From positions 124,001 through 188,000 of IMG/VR virus record IMGVR_UViG_3300025009_000050: 64,000 nucleotides of DNA; one strand, 5' to 3'. The DNA is from a virus. The position numbers and the translations under genes were made by a program. The notes beneath the pieces were generated by a model that did not search any database, had not been told where the DNA came from, and saw only the letters and a list, made by a program, of their open reading frames with translations. How positions within the stretch are numbered: position 1 is the first letter of the stretch; each line of letters opens with the position of its first letter. Positions 41,044 to 48,896 of this stretch are shown one piece after another.

Positions 41044-43149
41044 CTATTCGCTATAAGAGTGATTTCCACAATGTCCATAGCATCCACAATAATATGTGTT
41101 GGCTGAAGTTTGCACCCAATCACTAGCTACTTCATTTCCATCTACTGAGCGAATACGATACTGATAGTAACCTAGCTCGTTAATAGTATGAGTATAAGAC
41201 GTTGCTTTACTCATACTACCATTATTATATTCTCTAGTGATAGACAAATTATTTATAGCCATACCCCAAGTTCCACTACTTTGCCAGTATCTTGGTACGA
41301 CAATAAATTTGGCTACCACACTACTAGTTATTGTGGTATTAAAAGAATAAGTAGTATCGTATTGGGATGCAGTTATATAAGTACTAGTTGGTAACCAATT
41401 ATTTGTCTCTTCGTTATAATACACTATCATCCATTCGAGACCAAGAGTTCCAGAAGACACGTAGAATCCACATGATATATTGGTGACTCCAGAAAGCATA
41501 TCGAATGTTACAGGGTTTTCATAGAACCAACGATTGCTATCATAATAGTAGTAACATTGAGAGCCCAAATACCATGTAATAGCTTTAGTTTCGATAACAG
41601 GAGATCCACCGAGTCCATTCCATACTACTTTATTATTAAGTTTATAATTTAACTCGTAGTGGTCAAGAAGATTACTGGCTTGTGGAGATAAAGGATACAT
41701 AGAGTCCGTCTTATTTCCGAACTTATCTATAGTACATATATTGACATATCCATTCCATGTTACATCCCACTCATGAGATATCTCATAATAGGCTTTTCCT
41801 GTATTGCTAATAATAGTATACAACCAGTAGTCAGTTCCATTTGAATACCATACCTCATAAGCAGCAACATCTTTTGAATAGCTTGGATACCAGCTATATT
41901 CAAGATTAGGATTAGTAGATGTTGCTGCTATCCAGCTAACATCTATTGTATTGTCTGATTGAGAAGAGGAGCTAGAACTAATAGAGCCTGGAGGGTTAAG
42001 AGATAGATAAGTAAAGTACGGTAGTTGCCTCATCGATGGAGCTACAGGAGCTATATCAACGATACTAACAAGTTTCTCTTGTAATTCAATAAGATGATCA
42101 ACGTTTATAACAGTAGTTCCACCTTGTTTAATGTAAGAGGAATTCCAGGTTGTGTTGTCTTCATTTATAGAAATACTTTTAATAGCTGATGCTATCTCTA
42201 TAAAATCAGTATCCCTGATGTTATTAACTTGATTACCTGTTATAGATGTTGTTATAACAGGTAATCCGTATTTAGGAAGCATGTTGTTTATTGCATCACG
42301 AAGTTCAGTTATTTCTGAAGACCTAATTGTACCACGTCGTCTTGTAGGGGTAGTTATCACAGGTTCGTCATGAGTTATAATATTTATTGATGATAGTATT
42401 GGAGTTATACTATCATCAATAGTTGTTAAAGTAGCTCTTACCTGAATACGATCAAAATTGTTATCTGGACTATGGATATATCCTGTGTAAGGTATACTGA
42501 CCCAGTCACTCCAAGAATTATTTCTACTCGTTCTAGCTTCTATTGTACAAGTAGTGCCTGTTGGAATATATGCTAACCAGCTAATTCTTACATTACTAGA
42601 ATTCATAGAGGTATACGTATTCGATGTATATGTTCCATTAGTGTAATATCCTTCTCTATAAAATGGACCCCACCTGATATGATCTATCCATGCGTAATCA
42701 GTTTTTCCATAATTGTTATATTTAAAGTAGCCTATAAATATATAATCATTAGTTATACCGTCATTTAATGTTACAGTCTCTTCTTTCCAATCAGATGAAG
42801 AACCAGTGTATAAAATATTGTTTCCTGCGCCTTTGACATACATATATCCATCTAGTGTTTGGCGTTGAGTTTTATATTTGAATATAAGTTTGCCACCTGC
42901 TGGTATATTTAAAGTTCTATAGACAAAGTTATCGGTAGAATAGTATGGCGCAGAATTAATAAGGAATGAATCATTACTTATATCCCAATTATAGTAGCCT
43001 CCATGTGTAAGCCACTCACCAAACGAACTGCAATCCCATTGTTCGTACCATTCTGTAGAATGCCTACTCAGCTTGGCTGAAACAGCATCAACTGTTAAGT
43101 TCGTGATGTCAGCATTTATTCTGAAATCAGAAACTCCGAAATAAGCCAT
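41044..43149 (-). CDS. Tail protein with Cys-rich C-terminal tail, candidate maturase substrate, 701 aa
   Basis: This is a beta-rich adsorption or baseplate protein. Residues ~1-165 resemble a galactose-binding module (GGKLIFKYKTQ ... WIDHIRWGPF). FN3-like domains include RISWLAYIPTGTTC, AAYEVWYSNGTDYW and the terminal YQYRIRSVDGNEVASDW. A serine-rich linker (SISSSSSSQSD) sits mid-protein. Directly after the last FN3-like domain comes a short tail with C688, C690, H693, C694 and H697 and three glycines (YCGCYGHCGNHSYSE). Such a tail after a folded domain resembles a RiPP core appended to a carrier. The next gene downstream is the radical SAM/SPASM enzyme. I infer post-translational modification of this tail; a plain metal-binding tail is the alternative. 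Start ATG at 43149 follows AGGAGGG. Confidence 0.75.
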   Translation of the reverse strand: MAYFGVSDFRINADITNLTVDAVSAKLSRHSTEWYEQWDCSSFGEWLTHGGYYNWDISNDSFLINSAPYYSTDNFVYRTLNIPAGGKLIFKYKTQRQTLDGYMYVKGAGNNILYTGSSSDWKEETVTLNDGITNDYIFIGYFKYNNYGKTDYAWIDHIRWGPFYREGYYTNGTYTSNTYTSMNSSNVRISWLAYIPTGTTCTIEARTSRNNSWSDWVSIPYTGYIHSPDNNFDRIQVRATLTTIDDSITPILSSINIITHDEPVITTPTRRRGTIRSSEITELRDAINNMLPKYGLPVITTSITGNQVNNIRDTDFIEIASAIKSISINEDNTTWNSSYIKQGGTTVINVDHLIELQEKLVSIVDIAPVAPSMRQLPYFTYLSLNPPGSISSSSSSQSDNTIDVSWIAATSTNPNLEYSWYPSYSKDVAAYEVWYSNGTDYWLYTIISNTGKAYYEISHEWDVTWNGYVNICTIDKFGNKTDSMYPLSPQASNLLDHYELNYKLNNKVVWNGLGGSPVIETKAITWYLGSQCYYYYDSNRWFYENPVTFDMLSGVTNISCGFYVSSGTLGLEWMIVYYNEETNNWLPTSTYITASQYDTTYSFNTTITSSVVAKFIVVPRYWQSSGTWGMAINNLSITREYNNGSMSKATSYTHTINELGYYQYRIRSVDGNEVASDWVQTSANTYYCGCYGHCGNHSYSE

Positions 43150-43161
43150 TATTTAACCCTC

Positions 43162-44247
43162 CTAGTCATCATATACTGAAGTATGAGAAGGCATTATAAT
43201 TATACTATCTATATATAGATAACCCACTGCTGCGTTATGACGCCATACACCGAAATAGAATCTATTAAGGTTATCTGATGTTGGTGTGTGATCAAATGTT
43301 ATATATAACATTTCATAATTACCAGGGTTCTCAAAGTCTTTAGCATATATATTTCTAACGTTTTGTTCTAAAACGTTTCCAACTGATAACTGGCATACCA
43401 TTGCTTCTGCATCTGGAGGATCAGTTATTTTTATTCTAAATCCTACTACAAATTTACCATATCGTAATTTCTGATATCCACCAGTAGGTCCAATTATCAT
43501 AAATTCATTTGTAGTACCACTCTTAACAGAGTATCCAGAGTATGCTTTATCATCACTAACTTTGGTAGAACTTATCCCTTCGATATGGTCTTGTGCATCC
43601 CATTCTCCATATAACCCACCAAAGAACTTATTATCAAGATATAAGTCACCAGTTATCGGATAACTTGTTCCTGCTGTACGTGGGAATTGTGCATCAATAG
43701 AATCTTTAATCGTTCTATTGTCTGTACTAGACATTTTTATGTCAGTAGCCATTAAAGAACTATTGGTAACGCCAAGTTCTATAGCTGTTTTTGGTAATAG
43801 TCCCTGTACTTCACTTGCTAAATCAACTTTAGATGGTGAAGCAGTTCCACCAAGATGCTTATGGGCATACAATGTATCTCTAGCAGAATCATACGTCCAT
43901 CCCACACTATTAGCTGTAATATACCTAATGTCATAGTCCTTATCCTCTAAGTTTTCTATACGAGCCTTTACTGTTTTAAAGTCACCTTGCGGCATTATAC
44001 CTAACGTTCTTTCAACACATAACATAGCTTCCTGTAAAACATTTATATGTGCAGCCATTATATAGGTGGTATAATCTGTTTCAGGATTCATATCTGTATT
44101 TTCATGTTGTTCTCCAATAGTATATACTAAGTTAGCATTGTCAGCAGAAGGAAAACGCAAGTCTGTAACAGCAGCGACAGGGTATCTTGAATCTATTTGT
44201 GCTGGATATTGTGTCTTAGTTAAGTCAGAATATAAAGTATTTGCCAT
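43162..44247 (-). CDS. Tail fibre adaptor / carbohydrate-binding protein, 361 aa
   Basis: Residues ~65-107 carry AAHINVLQEAMLCVERTLGI followed by MPQGDFKTVKARIENLE. This matches the N-terminal module of the 4122-residue fibre, suggesting both dock onto the same baseplate site. Residues ~130-200 have fibre-type motifs (LYAHKHLGGTASPSKVDLAS). The C-terminal ~150 residues look like a galactose-binding/CBM-like beta-sandwich (GGLYGEWDAQDHI, GYSVKSGTTNEFMII, YLYIDSIIIMPS). It follows the tail protein I-like gene by one base and precedes the 701-residue protein by 12. The start ATG at 44247 has AGGAGTGA upstream. Likely the first fibre-network component attached to the wedge. Confidence 0.7.
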   Translation of the reverse strand: MANTLYSDLTKTQYPAQIDSRYPVAAVTDLRFPSADNANLVYTIGEQHENTDMNPETDYTTYIMAAHINVLQEAMLCVERTLGIMPQGDFKTVKARIENLEDKDYDIRYITANSVGWTYDSARDTLYAHKHLGGTASPSKVDLASEVQGLLPKTAIELGVTNSSLMATDIKMSSTDNRTIKDSIDAQFPRTAGTSYPITGDLYLDNKFFGGLYGEWDAQDHIEGISSTKVSDDKAYSGYSVKSGTTNEFMIIGPTGGYQKLRYGKFVVGFRIKITDPPDAEAMVCQLSVGNVLEQNVRNIYAKDFENPGNYEMLYITFDHTPTSDNLNRFYFGVWRHNAAVGYLYIDSIIIMPSHTSVYDD

Positions 44248-44248
44248 C

Positions 44249-45892
44249 TTATATCACTCCTACGTTGAGTTTTAAACTATTACCGCTCACTACACAGTTG
44301 TTCATTTCGCCATTTCTCCAGTCACTATCATTGTCAATGATTTGTTGAAAGTCTCCATAACTAAGCTCTACATGATTGTTAACAACTTCAGTGTTTTCTT
44401 TAGTGATATGTATCAATGGAAAAGGACCAGAGTCATTTGAAAGGTCATCTGTTCTCTCGAATAATAATCCTGAATTAAGAGTAGTAGTGTGTTCAATATC
44501 AGATGTGTCTTTCCAGCCAACAGTAATAGAATTCAGTAATGGAGTGTCGTTAGTATCATTTTCCATTGTTACTATAACTTTAAGATATGGTCTAGGAGTT
44601 ATTCCATCAACACTTGGACTCATTATTTTATTACTATTAACTACCTCAAGGGTTGTAGACATACTTTCTACTGTGTCCCAGGATATGATGGGCCATTGAT
44701 TATACTCACGTTTCCCATTGATAACTATGTTATCCTGTAGATCTATGTTCTCTGCGGCCACTATGGTGTACTTGAACTCCTCGACATTGGGGGTGTTCTC
44801 TATCTTGGTTCCCTTTGCCAATATCCTATAGCTGAAAGTGTGCTCTGGATACCTCACTTCACTGCTATCAATAGCAGCTTGTGCTTGAACGTAGTATTCA
44901 AATTCTTGTTCACTACTTTCATTCTTAGGCGAATTGACGTATAAGTCAAGGCCACAACCTACTCCACTCTGGAAGTCTTCATCCACCCATCCTTCAGTAG
45001 AAGCATTCCAAACATGTGGTAAGTAATCAAATCCTAACTTTGTATGCTCAAGAGACCTCCAATATGCTTTATCCCAACTCATGTTATCCCATGTATTAGC
45101 AATCTGATCATTTATTATTCTTGCATATTTCTTAAGCTTGTCACTAGCACTACCGTCCTCGTTAAGTAGTGAGTCACGAAATGCTATATCACATAATTCC
45201 TTTATCTCAACATCGCTAGTACCCAAGAGTCCAGTAATACCATTCTTTAGTCCTACTAAAGTAGGACCACCACGTAATAAGAATACGTTCTTTAACCTGT
45301 CTCTATATCTTTGATTATCTTCTTTAAATAATCTTGGAGTACCTAATAATAATCCAATTTCATCAAAAGAGTTCCAGATATGATGGATTGCAAATTCGCT
45401 AATGTATAATCCTCCATCATCATCTTCTCCATCATATGCATCAACGTGTAAATATTCAAATTCTATTGAACAATCACTTGGTCTACGGATGTAACATATG
45501 CCTGTATCATAATCAACCATACAGAAATCAGTATTACCAAGATAGAAGTCTTCATAGCTCGTCACTTCTTTTACATCAAATGGTTCGTATATGTTAGTGT
45601 CATTATCTTTATATTTAGCTCTGAAAGATAACTTCTTCCAACCATCAAGCAAGATAGGATATAGATCTGTTTTCCATACATAGTCTATCTTGCTTATATC
45701 AGCAGTATCTAGATATTGACTATTAATCATATCGAGTATATATTCTTCTACTTGCTCAAACTCTAATCCAGGTGAGTTAATGAATTGTGTACCTAATGAA
45801 TTCTCATTGGTTCTCATTGTCATCCAGCTAGGAAGATATCTGAGCATCTTCTTCGTTACATTACTTAAAGGAAAACTATCGTTATATGACAT
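44249..45892 (-). CDS. Baseplate/tail protein I-like wedge protein, 547 aa
   Basis: It follows the J-like gene by 11 bases, the usual position of tail protein I or a gp53-like wedge protein. The N-terminal ~250 residues fit the family pattern: LRYLPSWMTMRTNE, EQVEEYILDMINSQYLDTAD, and RYRDRLKNVFLLRGGPTLVG at the point where wedge proteins carry the conserved RDRL/GGT segment. The C-terminal half (residues ~280-547) is extra beta-rich sequence with a TPLLNSITVGWKD strand pattern, also seen in the downstream adsorption proteins. It probably links the baseplate wedge to the fibre network. Start ATG follows AGGAGGG. Assignment rests on gene order plus the weak family pattern. Confidence 0.7.
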   Translation of the reverse strand: MSYNDSFPLSNVTKKMLRYLPSWMTMRTNENSLGTQFINSPGLEFEQVEEYILDMINSQYLDTADISKIDYVWKTDLYPILLDGWKKLSFRAKYKDNDTNIYEPFDVKEVTSYEDFYLGNTDFCMVDYDTGICYIRRPSDCSIEFEYLHVDAYDGEDDDGGLYISEFAIHHIWNSFDEIGLLLGTPRLFKEDNQRYRDRLKNVFLLRGGPTLVGLKNGITGLLGTSDVEIKELCDIAFRDSLLNEDGSASDKLKKYARIINDQIANTWDNMSWDKAYWRSLEHTKLGFDYLPHVWNASTEGWVDEDFQSGVGCGLDLYVNSPKNESSEQEFEYYVQAQAAIDSSEVRYPEHTFSYRILAKGTKIENTPNVEEFKYTIVAAENIDLQDNIVINGKREYNQWPIISWDTVESMSTTLEVVNSNKIMSPSVDGITPRPYLKVIVTMENDTNDTPLLNSITVGWKDTSDIEHTTTLNSGLLFERTDDLSNDSGPFPLIHITKENTEVVNNHVELSYGDFQQIIDNDSDWRNGEMNNCVVSGNSLKLNVGVI

Positions 45893-45903
45893 CAGAAACC
45901 CTC

Positions 45904-46710
45904 CTACTTGATAATAACATTTCCTGGAGTTATCTTTTCATCCCACATTGAATAGTAAGTTGCAAGATATGTTTTCTTATTATTTATCTTAAATTCTAAA
46001 ACTTCTCCATTTATGATTTTGTCACTCACACTAAGTGCCTTACTCATAATTACATTGATAGATAATGCTTCTCCCATGGATATATTATCTATATAATACT
46101 TGATTGCTGAACGTGCAGAATAAGATAGACTACTTGCCTCCACGGAGCTTACACTTGGATGCATAACTAATTTCACACTAACATCAACAGTCGTGATATT
46201 CGGTTTCATAGCAACTGCTTTTATACCGTATGCTTTCTCTCTGTCTAACACTGCTTGTACTGAGTTTATAATAGTATCAGAGGTATTAGGATCGTCTACC
46301 ATTACATATACAGAAAAACTTCCTATCCCATATGTGTAAGGAACTAATACTACGTCTTTGACATCTGCTACTGATAGACTTTTTAGTCTAATAGTAGTCT
46401 CGTTAGCTCCTGCTGAAGAATACACTTGTTGACTAATCAAGTATCTATAATTGTCATCTGTATCTCCACTCTTGCGTGGACAGTTTAACATAGCCCCCAT
46501 CAAGTCTAAAAACTTACCAGATGCCGTGCTTATGTATGCCATAGATATGTATCTGTCAAGAGTGGTATAACATTCTTCTAGCTCTTCATTTATTATGTCA
46601 AGAAAGGTTCTTGCTATTGTTCCAGGAGAAAAGTCTGTTATATCAGTATTGTTAGCTAAAGCATCCATCATTCTTTGCATTCTTACTTTCTTATTAGAGT
46701 ACACTATCAT
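45904..46710 (-). CDS. Baseplate assembly protein J-like, 268 aa
   Basis: The N-terminus matches the Baseplate_J family: MMDALANNTDITDFSPGTIA followed by RTFLDIINEELEE, then LDRYISMAYISTASGKFLDL near residues 50-70 and a gene-typical VDVSVKLVMHPSVS segment in the C-terminal part. J-like proteins form the baseplate wedge of contractile tails around the hub. Its ATG overlaps the stop of the gp25-like gene (ATGA), so the two are translationally coupled, an arrangement conserved for gp25/W and J in many myophages. The length is somewhat short for the family but covers both usual segments. Confidence 0.85.
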   Translation of the reverse strand: MIVYSNKKVRMQRMMDALANNTDITDFSPGTIARTFLDIINEELEECYTTLDRYISMAYISTASGKFLDLMGAMLNCPRKSGDTDDNYRYLISQQVYSSAGANETTIRLKSLSVADVKDVVLVPYTYGIGSFSVYVMVDDPNTSDTIINSVQAVLDREKAYGIKAVAMKPNITTVDVSVKLVMHPSVSSVEASSLSYSARSAIKYYIDNISMGEALSINVIMSKALSVSDKIINGEVLEFKINNKKTYLATYYSMWDEKITPGNVIIK

Positions 46711-47285
46711 ACTACACCAAACTCCTTAATCCCATCTTCATATCCAAACGAAGCATATAACGTAATAGTATATGGATTAGATATGCGTATGAAATATATT
46801 ATGTTATTAGAATCAACTGGTACAGACCTTATATTCGCATCTTTAGGATTAATAAAACCATCATATGTTAGTGACTTTAATATATTGTATGAACCAATGT
46901 CAGCATTAGCCCTTGTATTCTGTTCGCCAATCAAATCTTCAAGATTAGCTCCGATAGTAGGATGGTGATACCAATCTGGATTTTGTGTCTTTATCCTGTT
47001 GTACACGACTTGTTTAAACCAGCTTATGTCTGATATTAATGCTATATCCTTCATTTCCTTCAACACTTGATTACCATTATCGTCAATACCACAATCTACA
47101 TAAATCTTATTCCCCTCATCATCAACTCGGCAAGGCGTAGTAATGATATCTCCTTCAACTGAGACAAATGTGCCGATACATCCATTTATCAAACAAGCTT
47201 GCCCTTCTTTGGCGTCAATAGGAACGTAATGAGTATCATCTTCAGAGCAGATAACTTTCCCAGCGCGTATATCAAAGTCTCTCAT
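46707..47285 (-). CDS. Baseplate wedge protein, gp25/W-like, 192 aa
   Basis: Residues ~90-130 carry the gp25 pattern: VVYNRIKTQNPDWYHHPTIG, then ANLEDLIGEQNTRANADIG. This family (T4 gp25, P2 W) sits in the inner baseplate next to the sheath initiation site. The N-terminal ~85 residues add a small beta-rich segment with several cysteines. Its ATG overlaps the stop of the preceding gene by one base (TAATG), and its own end overlaps the J-like gene by four bases. The order spike, gp25-like, J-like, I-like is the classic contractile tail order and is the main support for a myovirus-type virion. Confidence 0.8.
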   Translation of the reverse strand: MRDFDIRAGKVICSEDDTHYVPIDAKEGQACLINGCIGTFVSVEGDIITTPCRVDDEGNKIYVDCGIDDNGNQVLKEMKDIALISDISWFKQVVYNRIKTQNPDWYHHPTIGANLEDLIGEQNTRANADIGSYNILKSLTYDGFINPKDANIRSVPVDSNNIIYFIRISNPYTITLYASFGYEDGIKEFGVV

Positions 47286-47827
47286 TATTCATCACCATCC
47301 GGTAGTGGTAATCCTAATCCACTGATTATATTCTTTATGTCTGTACTATACTTAACAGGATTATTGTCCTTAAGATATGGAGGCAATAGGATTTGAACAT
47401 GTTCCCATCCCTTTGCAGTTTTTACTTCATAATCACACATTAACTTAAAATTACGTGGACTTGTACTAACTCCAAGAGGAGCAATACCGCACCATTCATA
47501 TATTGAGGGATTGAATTTCCATGAGTTCCATATAAGTCCATCTGGATTAGTCAGTAGATTAACTCGATTGCCAAATACATTTACCTTAGGGGAGAAGATG
47601 TTAGCAGACTGTGCAGTAGGGTCTAGTCTTATTCCAATGGTTTCGCCAACGAAAGAGTCTATGCAGCCGTCATCACATATCCTAACTACTGAATTGTTAT
47701 CCCAGTGATGAATTCCTACTTCTTCTTTCTGGAAATATTCAATCGTATCTCTATCACTAACATCTATATGCCCATTATCAATGTTGTCTAACTTCCTCTT
47801 ATATAAGCTTTTGCTAGGTCCTTGCAT
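47285..47827 (-). CDS. Probable baseplate/spike-associated protein, 180 aa
   Basis: I do not recognise the family with certainty. Residues ~45-100 show a repeated strand pattern (VVRICDDGCIDSFVGETIGI, then ANIFSPKVNVFGNRVNLL) typical of the narrow beta-helix tips of spike proteins. The protein lies between the OB-fold spike protein and the gp25-like protein. Its C-terminal third (KGWEHVQILLPPYLKDNNPV) looks globular. No PAAR metal-binding signature is seen. The start ATG at 47827 has GGAGG upstream and lies 2 bases after the preceding gene. A spike tip or its attachment protein is the most likely role, from location. Confidence 0.55.
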   Translation of the reverse strand: MQGPSKSLYKRKLDNIDNGHIDVSDRDTIEYFQKEEVGIHHWDNNSVVRICDDGCIDSFVGETIGIRLDPTAQSANIFSPKVNVFGNRVNLLTNPDGLIWNSWKFNPSIYEWCGIAPLGVSTSPRNFKLMCDYEVKTAKGWEHVQILLPPYLKDNNPVKYSTDIKNIISGLGLPLPDGDE

Positions 47828-47829
47828 AA

Positions 47830-48201
47830 TTATCCTCCAATACGTCCTAGATATTTAGGTACTTGTGGTCCATGGTGCACCTTAAGATCTTCTTTTTCTT
47901 TCTTCTCTGTGAATATTGTTGTGATGATTGGTGTTGTAGGGCTATTAAAAGTTACCCATACTTCAGTGCCAACGTTAAGAGCTACTAATTTAGTTCCACG
48001 TCCATGATCCTCAACTGGAACATCATAAAACATTACCGGAACACCAGAGTTTGGTTCCATCATATTTATTGCAGCCAGTTTCTTTATATAATCATAATGA
48101 AGTACTACACCTGGTCCTCCATTATTATTATGTTTCATAGAAGGATCTACCAATTTGTCATATATAGCTCTTCCAAGCGGATTCATGTGTTGCTTAAGCA
48201 T
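47830..48201 (-). CDS. OB-fold baseplate spike protein (gp5/V-like), 123 aa
   Basis: The segment VALNVGTEVWVTFNSPTTPI followed by ITTIF matches the OB-fold strand pattern of baseplate assembly protein V, gp5 and VgrG N-terminal domains (V/L.VGDEVWV.F ... PVI.G). These proteins form the base of the membrane-piercing spike under the hub. The N-terminal ~35 residues (MNPLGRAIYDKLVDP) and a short charged C-terminus flank the OB segment. The length fits a stand-alone OB-fold component without the needle, which may be the next gene. Start ATG follows AGGAGGG. The gene lies 12 bases downstream of the M15 peptidase. Confidence 0.65.
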   Translation of the reverse strand: MLKQHMNPLGRAIYDKLVDPSMKHNNNGGPGVVLHYDYIKKLAAINMMEPNSGVPVMFYDVPVEDHGRGTKLVALNVGTEVWVTFNSPTTPIITTIFTEKKEKEDLKVHHGPQVPKYLGRIGG

Positions 48202-48213
48202 ATTAGATCCCTC

Positions 48214-48885
48214 CTAATAATTCCACGTTCTGCCCGGTCCAAAATCAATGTGAACGAATCCAGAGCCAACCTCTATCCCACCAAATCCATATGCTCTAGC
48301 AGCATTAGCTAAGTCTTCAGCTACCTTTCCACTATATGAAGCATCCACAGCTCCACCAGCTAGATGCATACTCCATGGAGCTGCATTCTTTATCGAGTCA
48401 TTATACGCTCTTGACCTAAAGCCAGAGCTTATCTTAAAAGTATTCCATCCGAGGTACGCAACAAAACTAGTTAGATATTGTGCGTATGCAGGGTGGAAAT
48501 TGTTCCACCCTGCAAAAACATTATCGCTACTCTTAAATATACTAGTGTCTAGGCTGACGTAACCAGAGAAGTTTGAGGACATACACTTCTTAATAAATGC
48601 CACTTGACTTCCTGTAACTATCTGTACCTTCCCTATACCACGTGGATTAGTAAAGCCAGATATAGTACTAGCAGCAGCCGCTTCAGAAGTAGGAAGATTA
48701 GAGTTATCACTATCTTCAGAGCTTCCACTATTCTCTTGAACATTTCCATTTACGTTTTGGATATACTTCCAGTAGTTTAATAAAGACAATGAGTACTTAG
48801 AGTCAGCAAGTTCTTGATTACGATTAAGGGTTTCTTGAGGAGTTGAGTCCCCAGTTAAATAAGCTAATATGTCTAAATAGGACAT
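48214..48885 (-). CDS. M15-type peptidoglycan endopeptidase, 223 aa
   Basis: The C-terminal ~55 residues match Peptidase_M15_3: SMHLAGGAVDAS gives the SxHxxGxAxD zinc motif (His and Asp ligands), and GFVHIDFGPGRTWNY gives the second HxD motif and the family's terminal Trp. Such enzymes cleave stem-peptide bonds of peptidoglycan. Upstream, around residues 40-80, lies a Ser/Ala-rich linker, and the first ~45 residues may anchor the protein to the hub. Lying between the hub/transglycosylase gene and the spike gene, it probably helps local cell-wall penetration during injection rather than lysis. There is no holin beside it and no signal peptide. Start ATG follows AGGAGGAG. Confidence 0.8.
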   Translation of the reverse strand: MSYLDILAYLTGDSTPQETLNRNQELADSKYSLSLLNYWKYIQNVNGNVQENSGSSEDSDNSNLPTSEAAAASTISGFTNPRGIGKVQIVTGSQVAFIKKCMSSNFSGYVSLDTSIFKSSDNVFAGWNNFHPAYAQYLTSFVAYLGWNTFKISSGFRSRAYNDSIKNAAPWSMHLAGGAVDASYSGKVAEDLANAARAYGFGGIEVGSGFVHIDFGPGRTWNY

Positions 48886-48896
48886 GCAATCTCCTC

